From positions 62,001-126,000 of the forward strand of contig NBAY01000085.1 in the NCBI GenBank assembly GCA_002794775.1: a DNA stretch of 64,000 nucleotides, read 5' to 3'. Position numbers and translations under genes: made by a program. The notes beneath the pieces were generated by a model. That model was not told the origin of the DNA. It saw nothing but the letters and a program-made list of their open reading frames with translations, and did no database searches. Below are positions 57,327-64,000 of the stretch, piece after piece (position 1 is the first letter of the stretch; each line of letters begins with the position of its first letter). Origin of the DNA: Porodaedalea pini. Taxonomy: Eukaryota > Basidiomycota > Agaricomycetes > Hymenochaetales > Hymenochaetaceae.

Positions 57327-58234
57327 TTTTTTTTTTTTTTTTTGAATGCATTTATTACGCGCGTCAGCCACTGTTTAGTTACAAATGCGCGGTCCACATA
57401 GGGTGGACACCGTAAACTACTCGACTAATCGTCCACGGTATGGATTTGGGGGGCCATAGGCCAGAGAGGGGGGTATCGTCAGGCCACTCATATGACAGAG
57501 GGGAAGACGGTGGGAGCAAGACATTCAGATAGCTAAACTAATGCCATCCTACTGGTCACCAAGGCCACTGCAATCGCAAACGATAGTGGCTTGTCTCCAG
57601 GTGGGTGGGCTTGGGCACCTGTGTAGGCACGCGGGGCGTGGGGGGGTGCGTGCAATAATGCTGAGTGGGGTCCGGTGTCCTGGGTCGGGTCGTCAGTCCG
57701 GTGCCCGGGGCACGGTGGTCCGGAGAGCAGTTTTTGTCGTCGTGCTTGGGACAGGAAGTGATCGCCTGGTGGGATGACCTGCAAACAGTGGCATGCGGGG
57801 GGAGGGCAAGCCCGGCTGTTGTGCCAGGGGTGTGTAGGGGGGGTCACCTGACATTAGGGTGTCAGGAGTCATGTGACCTGGGGTAAGGCCGGTTGCGGGT
57901 ACCAAACCGCATTTGCTGGAGGGTGGGTCTGGGGTCCGTGGGAGTTGAGACCCCGGTACAAGCTAGGGGTCAGACCCATGAAGGGCCACGGGGCCAGAGG
58001 GGTTGGGGCCCTTGGGTGGGTAGGGGGAGGCCGCAAGCACGAAAGGCGACCGGTGGGCAGTTTAGTGTCTTGCCCAGGATCGCGACGATGTTGTACCTCG
58101 TCAGGGGGCCGGTAGGTCCTGTCGTCTGCGTACACCCCGCAGAGGAGAGGGAGGGGAGAGGCACAGAGGGCACTGGTGGAGTCCGCCACTTTCCCACGAG
58201 TGAGATGGTGGTGGTTGAAGGTCAAGAGGCGATG
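57327..58234 (-). mobile_element. Poly(A) retroposon (908 bp), unclassified SINE or truncated LINE
   Basis: On the minus strand it ends with AATAAATGCATTC followed by 17 A. It is flanked by the 13-bp duplication TAAATCAGAAATC at 57314-57326 and 58235-58247. Poly(A), an AATAAA signal and a long target duplication show target-primed reverse transcription of a polyadenylated RNA. The body is GC-rich, unlike the flanks. No reverse-transcriptase motif or credible ORF is visible, so it is a SINE, a 5'-truncated LINE 3' end or a retrocopy of a non-coding RNA. Confidence 0.88.
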
Positions 58235-58349
58235 TAAATCAGAAATCACGGGGCGTATTACGTTTTCGTTTGATGGCTGCATCTTCAGTTTTCTGGACCT
58301 CAGAAATCAGTCGCTTTTTTTTCCAAGCCATCCTATCGCTCATCAGACC

Positions 58350-60056
58350 ATGCAGGGAACGCCTGGCTCCGCTGAGGGTCAGTACTTCATCGACACCGAA
58401 GCAAGGACTCGCGTCCGGCTGGAAACCGAAACAGATGCTTTACTGGCTGCCTTCGTGTTTGGCGGGAAAAAGAGGAAAAGAGGCCCTCGGATAGCTTTAT
58501 CCGTCTTCGACGATGTTCTCAAAATACTCCGGGACCCCAAGTTCAAAGCCGATAGAATTACTCTGAAGAACTGCGACGACGTTCTCACTTATGCCCGGAG
58601 ATACGGAATATTGCCAGGATGCCACAATAACTCCATCCTAGCATGCGCGCCCGACAGGACACATAAAATGTTAGCTGTCTTCGTGGTTGCCGGGAATCTA
58701 CGTCCTCAGATGGAATCGCACATGGTCAGCGAACTTCTCGCACTACTGCGAGACACCAGATTTAGGACAAATCAGATTACGTTTGCGAGCGGCGGGGACA
58801 TCTTATTTCACATCGCAGAAGGCCGCCGACAGGTAGCACGCCTCCGATCCATTCCGTTGCCTTCGAACTCAACCGCACCAGCTGCTAACGTCCCGGAAGA
58901 GATCATGGACAACGTCATGAAGACGCTAGCGGAGGATGCTCTCTGGAGGGTATCGGCTCGGTCGTTCATATCGCTTCACGGAAGTGCCGATGAGCGCTAT
59001 TGGAGGGCCGGAGGGGTCGTTAGGTTCTTGCCATGCAAGGACTTGAAAACAGCAAGTCTCGTGCATCGGACGTGGACAGCTCCTGCGCAGCGAGTACTTC
59101 GAAGTTTTGTAGAGGTGTATGGGAGCACAGGCCTATATTCTGCTCTGCACAGCCCGCTTCTTGGCACTTGGACGCGCCAGATAGAATTCACGGACTCGGA
59201 CAAGGAAGACAGACGAGGGGATGTTTTCTTTCTCCTCAAATCATTTCCACAATATTTCCCCAACATTGTTGTGCTTTGCATCAATCTTGATTACCAGTCA
59301 AAACATCATTACTCCTGTCAGCATGCCGATGAAGCAATTCTCAGCCTTGGCGAACTAAAGCGTCTCAAGTCTTTGACGGTCGTGGGTTGTCGCAAGCCTT
59401 TCATATTATGGGAAGCCATCACAAGGATGCCGTCTCTAACATCGTTGAAGCTGATGACAGGAGGGACACGGATTTTCACCGAGACGGAGATTCCAATTTC
59501 GATTCAAAACAAGGCACCTAGCCCTTCTCTCATAGATATCGATATCACGCAGGGTATGGAGTTCTGGCCGTGTCTTCCCTGGCTGTTTCGGACGCACGGG
59601 GAGTACAGGATAAGGAAACTCTCGACGGGGTTTTTAAAATGGCCAGGAGAGTTTAGCCTTCGATTTTTACAACCTTCCCTGCCTCGACTCGAAGAGCTGA
59701 CCATCACCGCCCCGTTGAGCGGACGTGATTTCGAACGTTATGCAAGGGAGGTTTTATCCCATTGCTCTGCCCTGCGCGTTTTGCAAGGGCGAGTCTTAGT
59801 GTACGCCGAAGGGTTTATCAATGCAGATGTGGCTTCCTTACTCCCGAAAACGATCGAGTCTTTAACTCTGTCCTGTTATGAGATCAGGGAACATCTGGAG
59901 GCCGGAGATTGGGACGCGAGGTTTATTAACTTCCTTAAAGTCTTCCCCAACTTGCATGCATTCTCGTTTGCATCCATCTCCTTTCCACTTCCAGAGACAC
60001 GAGCGTTCTGTGCGGACCATAAGATCCAACTAACGCTTCTCGAGCGGAAAGAATGA
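58350..60056 (+). CDS. F-box-like/LRR family protein (568 aa)
   Basis: Single exon. The start MQGTPGSAEGQYFIDTEAR aligns with the start of the paralogue at 62840. Residues 1-170 contain two related blocks (ETETDALLAAFVFGGK ... VLKILRDPKFKADRITL and MVSELLALLRDTRFRTNQITF). An F-box-like segment follows (NVPEEIMDNVMKTLAEDALW ... KDLKTASLVHRTWTAPAQRVL, about 185-255), then a leucine-rich C-terminal half (LGELKRLKSLTVVGC, MPSLTSLKLM, LPRLEELTIT, LPKTIESLTLS, FPNLHAFSF). Such proteins usually recruit substrates to SCF ligases, and CUL1 is encoded upstream. The inverted-repeat element lies within about 80 bp upstream of the ATG, so the promoter has probably changed. Substrate unknown. Confidence 0.82.
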   Translation: MQGTPGSAEGQYFIDTEARTRVRLETETDALLAAFVFGGKKRKRGPRIALSVFDDVLKILRDPKFKADRITLKNCDDVLTYARRYGILPGCHNNSILACAPDRTHKMLAVFVVAGNLRPQMESHMVSELLALLRDTRFRTNQITFASGGDILFHIAEGRRQVARLRSIPLPSNSTAPAANVPEEIMDNVMKTLAEDALWRVSARSFISLHGSADERYWRAGGVVRFLPCKDLKTASLVHRTWTAPAQRVLRSFVEVYGSTGLYSALHSPLLGTWTRQIEFTDSDKEDRRGDVFFLLKSFPQYFPNIVVLCINLDYQSKHHYSCQHADEAILSLGELKRLKSLTVVGCRKPFILWEAITRMPSLTSLKLMTGGTRIFTETEIPISIQNKAPSPSLIDIDITQGMEFWPCLPWLFRTHGEYRIRKLSTGFLKWPGEFSLRFLQPSLPRLEELTITAPLSGRDFERYAREVLSHCSALRVLQGRVLVYAEGFINADVASLLPKTIESLTLSCYEIREHLEAGDWDARFINFLKVFPNLHAFSFASISFPLPETRAFCADHKIQLTLLERKE

Positions 60057-61339
60057 CAATCGTGCGAAGCATGGTCAAGCTACTTGATATTACAATCCCT
60101 TTCAACCCTTTTGCTTATTTTTGTAGTCCACCTTTACTTCGTAGCTCGCTCTCCAGTTCAACTGCTGTTCTACCCTTTCAAAAAGACAATGTCATAGGCT
60201 TCACCGTGATCCCCGAACTGTAAAATAATCCCCACGTATTATAACTAGAATACATTATTACCTAGAGGCCGCAACCTTTGTTAGTCTTTCTAATTTGTGC
60301 GCTTTAAATCATGCCTGACCAAGCATAGCACAATTGAATCACACTGGTAGAAGTCCTAGATAGAGCAACAGACCTAGCGATTCTAGTCACTGAACCCGGG
60401 TAAAGATAGTAACATTCATATTAGAACCACAATACGGAGCGACATACAATAGCTTCAGCGGAGATAATGCTACGAGCTCGCAAAGGTAGGGACAAAAATA
60501 CACTATAAACAAATAAATAGGAACATTTCCTGCACCGCCCGCTCGAAGTAAGGAACATTCCGGAATCGTAGGTATAGAAACACATCTAACTGTCAAATGC
60601 GATCAAGACGAATGGAGGAGATGTTAAGATGTATGCAGGGTATACAAGTGCGTCATGAGCGGCCGTAAGTTTAACTTAAAAAAGTACGATTGCTTCGCAA
60701 TTCCGCAGGGTGATGAGCCCTCGGGCGAGCGGAGTCCTCGGGCCTCTAATCATCTGTGTACAATCGATTGACATGCTGGGGTAGAGTTAGACACGGTCGA
60801 CGGTGAGAATGGCGATGTGCCCGTCCTGTGCAATGCCATGATTGACGCCTGGACCGTAAGTATCTGAAGACGATATTGATGGTTCCGGGCAGATAAATGA
60901 CCTTTAAACGCATGCATGGCGGGTATACTGTCTGTCGTACGAGGTTGGTGCCACGAAGCAGCGCGTGGCCTAGGTTGAAGATACTGCTAAAGAAAGACGA
61001 TATACGTCTCTGAGCTCACGCCACAAAGGGCGGAGATTACTTAACAAGATGCACGCGAACTCGCGGAATCGTGAAGTGCAAATTTATCGACGCCTGCTGC
61101 CCTTCCGCCCTTCCGTCGATGGTCGACATACAATCGCCGGCGGAAGGCCGCCATCTGTCATCGCAGGAAAAAAAAAAGAAAAAAAAAAAACTCACCGCTT
61201 CTCCCAGGCTGCAATAGATCGTTCTCGTTCCAGACTACGTCTGCGTGCCACCACATGCTGTTCCAGTGACTGCCGCTAGTCGCATTATGATCAAGCCAGT
61301 CGCAGCCCAGGTTGTAGCCATCGTCTACGATCATGTGGT
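60057..61339. other. Intergenic, no gene recognised
   Basis: 3' flank of the F-box-like gene and unassigned sequence with an A-rich run near 61168-61190. The short ORFs have no support. Confidence 0.5.
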
Positions 61340-61561
61340 TCTGACTTGAGGAAGGTTCTACCCCATTGCTCTGCTCTGCGTGGTTTGCAAGGGCGAGACG
61401 CAGGGCCCGAAGAGCTTATCCTTGCAGATGAGGTATCCTTACTCCCCAAAACGATCGAGACTCTAGATTTGTTCTGCTATAGTGATGCTCCATTGAACGA
61501 GGAAACCCAGGCTTATTGTGAGGTCCATGATATCCGGCTAGTACCGTACAGCGGAAGGTAG
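61340..61561 (+). pseudogene. Relic: C-terminal fragment of the F-box-like family
   Basis: Encodes KVLPHCSALRGLQGRD, ADEVSLLPKTIETLDLFCY and ETQAYCEVHDIRLVP. These match VLSHCSALRVLQGR, ADVASLLPKTIESLTLSCY and ETRAFCADHKIQLTL of the intact gene, with an internal deletion joining the last two blocks. No N-terminal part is nearby. Confidence 0.8.
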
Positions 61562-62136
61562 GGAAAAAGGTACATTGACACTGTTGTAGAATGCAGATTA
61601 TGTAAGCCATCCTTTCTACGGCACCGTTTCAAGTTGTTAATACCTTTTCGTTAGCTCTTACAAGTTACATTTCCCGCGCTCCCTTGTACCTCTAGCAGAC
61701 TGTAGAACTGGTTCAACGAAGCTCTGCAAGATCTAATCTCACCCATAACATTTCAGTCTTACAAGTGACATGCAATCTTGGTGGTTTAGATATGGCTTGA
61801 TTTGGATGTTCACATTCAACCTCGTATCGTCACTCAGCTGTCAATGAACGGCAGGATAAATCCTTTTTTCTTATGTTGTTCTCTTCCAACCACCTGATAT
61901 TTGAGTATTGGTGTCTGTGTCCAATCGGGAGTACAGGAATGATCACTGATGCGTTGACTTGAAGATGTTACGCTCGCTGTGCGGCCAGCCTGAGTGTTGT
62001 GTTCCTGAACTCGTCGACTCATATGATATGGGACGCTGAACCAAGTGCTTTTTTTGAAGGGCACTCACCATCAGGTAAGCTTCACGCTGTAGAAGTCCAG
62101 CTGAAGTCGATAATTTAATCTGCAGACTCCGATGAC
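61562..62136. other. No gene recognised
   Basis: AT-rich sequence between two F-box-like relics. No feature is supported. Confidence 0.45.
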
Positions 62137-62520
62137 ATGTCGATTGCTCGACAAGCTATGGAGAGTATATTGAGCGCTGCTGAGCCTAAACATCAACATT
62201 TCTCCAACCCCGGTATAAAGCCATCCTTAAGACTGGAGACAGACCGACGATTCGTTCATATTGGAGGAGGACGGCATCGTATAATACCACCTGTACTGGC
62301 AATCTTTGACAGCCCTTTCAAACTAATCCAACGAATCAGCCGACGGGGGAAAGTAGCGAGGATCTACTTCTTCAAATTGTGCAGAGCAAGTTTACTCTAA
62401 TTTCTTGAATGCTCATCCGGGTTATAGGTGATCAACATCGAACGCTCTTTCTCTTCACTTCCAAATCCTCAAGTGTTTTGTGCGGACACCGGTATTAGGC
62501 TGAGGTATTCAGTAAGCGGA
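62137..62520 (+). pseudogene. Second relic of the F-box-like family
   Basis: Contains FSNPGIKPSLRLETDRRFVHIGG, reminiscent of the family's N-terminal block. After a stop at 62398-62400, PQVFCADTGIRLRYS resembles the family's C-terminal ETRAFCADHKIQLTL. Large parts are missing. Confidence 0.5.
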
Positions 62521-62839
62521 TGGCAAAACGTTGTGATCGGATACCAAAAATTAAACTGACATCTTCATAGCCTGTCAGTATTTCAGAACAGGGTGTCCCT
62601 AGGGTCAGAATACATTTACTTACTTTACTTACGATGAGGATTATTTTAAGGAGAATAATGACCTACCTGACCAATTGAGAAATATGCTCACGTGCACAAA
62701 GACAAACAGCACCAAAGCAAAGCATTTTGTATGAAATTTTCAACCAGAAAGGTAGCTCAATCTCTTCGATGACTACGTGTTCGATTTTCTGAACCTCAAA
62801 AACTATTTGCTTATTCTCTACTCTATCACTCATCAGAAC

Positions 62840-64000
62840 ATGCAGTTTCTACCTGGCTCTGTAGAGGGCCAATACTTCGTTGATACTGACACCGCCGCAA
62901 AGACCCACATCCAATCCGAAACTGAGACGGATGCCTTCAAGTTGCTGGCTGCCTTCGCGTTTGGTAGAGAAGGGCGTCCACGAATAATGTTAACCCTCTT
63001 CGACGAGCTTCTCGAGCTACTCCGAGATCCAAGATTCAGAGCAGATCAAATCACATTGAAAGGCAGCGATGACATCCCCATTCAAGCCAATCAGAGGCGA
63101 CGCAAACATCATTATGGTGTTCGACGCATTATGAAAGTCATAGCAGGCTTTTTAGAAAACAAGAAACCTGTCGGCGTCGAGGCTCAGATGCACATCAGGT
63201 CTAGAACAGAGACAGACGTGCTTTTGAATGCCTTTATGCTTGATCGACTGTCACCAGGCGCAATTGATGCCCTTCTCGCACTACTCCGAGACCCTAGATT
63301 TATAACGGATCAGGTTACACTTGCAAGTAGCGAAGATTTCCTCTTGTACATCACAGACGGTCACCGTCAACTATTACGTTCTCTATCCATTCCAACAACT
63401 TCAGAGTCGAATGCACCAGCCGCTAACATTCCGGAAGAACTCCTGGACCTTATCATGATAGTAATAGCGGACGACGCACAGTGGGGTGCACCGACAAGGA
63501 CACAGCGTGTTACACACGTGGAGCACGTCAAATTCTTGCCATCCAAGGATCTGAAATCAGCGAGTCTCGTTCATCGGACATGGACAGCTCCTGCACAGAG
63601 AGCGCTTCGAAGCTTGGTGGAAGTGACCGGGAGTACAGGCTTGTACACCGCTTTTTGCAGTCCGCTTGTCTGTCCTTGGACGCGCCAAATGGCAGTTACA
63701 GAATAGGGCGATGAAGATAGGCGTGGGGATGCCTTCTTTCTTCTCAGGTCTCTTCCACGATATTTCCCTAATATCGTCGTACTTTCCCTTTATGGAGGTC
63801 ATGAGCCAGGAGAATACTTCCGGCATGCTGATGAAGCCATTCTCAGCCTTGGAGGCTTGAAGTGTCTTGAGTGTTTGACAATTCATGACTGCCACAGCCC
63901 TTCCGTGCTCTGGGAAGCCATTACTCGGATGCCGTCTTTGAAGTCGCTGAAGCTTATGACAACGGGAATTTGTTCGTATGAAGAGGCGCAGGTTCCTGCA
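62840..64000 (+). pseudogene. F-box-like/LRR paralogue with premature TAG, running off the window
   Basis: From the ATG at 62840: MQFLPGSVEGQYFVDTDTAA, the repeated block RPRIMLTLFDELLELLRDPRFRADQITL, a second copy (IDALLALLRDPRFITDQVTL), the F-box-like segment (NIPEELLDLIMIVIADDAQW ... KDLKSASLVHRTWTAPAQRAL), then TAG at 63704-63706 after RQMAVTE. The frame continues beyond it (GDEDRRGDAFFLLRSLPRYFP, HADEAILSLGGLKCL, LWEAITRMPSLKSLKLM) to the window end, matching the intact gene. It is therefore a single recent nonsense change, a recoded stop or an error. Its 5' flank retains the uninterrupted sequence in which the inverted-repeat element sits at 52505-58268. Confidence 0.82.

Larger units (their letters stand above)
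52505..58268. mobile_element. Long terminal-inverted-repeat element carrying protease and kinase genes
   Basis: Two inverted repeats of about 0.7 kb (52505-53200 and 56617-57326 plus 58248-58268) enclose a 3.4-kb interior. The interior has a minus-strand Ulp1-type protease gene and a plus-strand protein-kinase gene, but no recognisable transposase. The outer ends share GTAATACGCCCCGTGATTTC. The flanks carry TTTGATGGC at 52496-52504 and 58269-58277, a probable 9-bp target duplication. The paralogous gene at 62840 has the same upstream sequence uninterrupted. A poly(A) retroposon has inserted at 57327-58234. KDZ-type DNA transposons of basidiomycetes are known to carry Ulp1 domains, so a non-autonomous relative is likely, but the superfamily is not established. 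Confidence 0.85.

Noticed and set aside
57541..58282. Several long ORFs on both strands in the retroposon
   Set aside because: GC-rich, low-complexity products; no reverse-transcriptase or other motif; some extend across the insertion boundary.

Overview
The window is nuclear DNA of a basidiomycete fungus, most likely an agaricomycete. The reasons are many very short introns (about 47-100 bp, mostly GT-AG), basidiomycete-type membrane proteins of the DUF6533 kind, an expanded F-box-like family, and chromodomain Ty3/Gypsy retrotransposons.

Positions 1-20291 are a nest of LTR retrotransposons. The outermost recognisable layer is an old chromovirus (called TE-3 here), seen as three pieces (8410-8762, 15749-16349, 16792-18890) plus a long right LTR (18891-20291). 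Inside it sit a nearly intact element TE-2 (8763-15748, both LTRs, 5-bp target duplication), a solo LTR of family TE-1 (16350-16791, 5-bp target duplication) and a decayed plus-strand TE-1 copy (3321-8409). That copy is itself broken by a minus-strand TE-1 copy running off the left edge (1-3320). Almost all nonsense changes in pol are TGA where arginine CGA is expected.

Positions 20292-26500 hold conserved genes: a small unknown protein, mitochondrial ribosomal protein MRPL20/mL58 divergent from cullin-1 (eight exons, 772 aa), then an LC8 dynein light chain. Positions 26500-37000 hold a DUF6533-type gene, an upstream decayed paralogue, long stretches without a recognisable gene, and a second membrane-protein gene. 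Positions 37000-41080 are repeats: three diverged copies of a unit with a small ORF of unknown function, a 1.3-kb tract with no CpG at all, and a solo LTR with a perfect 5-bp duplication.

Positions 42053-50555 are a dense run of genes: ribosomal protein eS19, a secreted aldose 1-epimerase, an aldo/keto reductase with a C-terminal hydrophobic tail, tRNA-splicing endonuclease subunit SEN54, and a BTB/POZ protein.

Positions 50700-64000 are an F-box-like/LRR gene cluster with one intact gene (58350-60056), one copy with a premature stop running off the right edge, and three relics. A 5.8-kb element with inverted repeats of about 0.7 kb (52505-58268) lies just upstream of the intact gene. It carries a Ulp1-type protease gene and a divergent, intact protein-kinase gene but no visible transposase, and a poly(A) retroposon has inserted near its right end. 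This cargo-bearing element and the CpG-free repeat tract are the most unusual features here.
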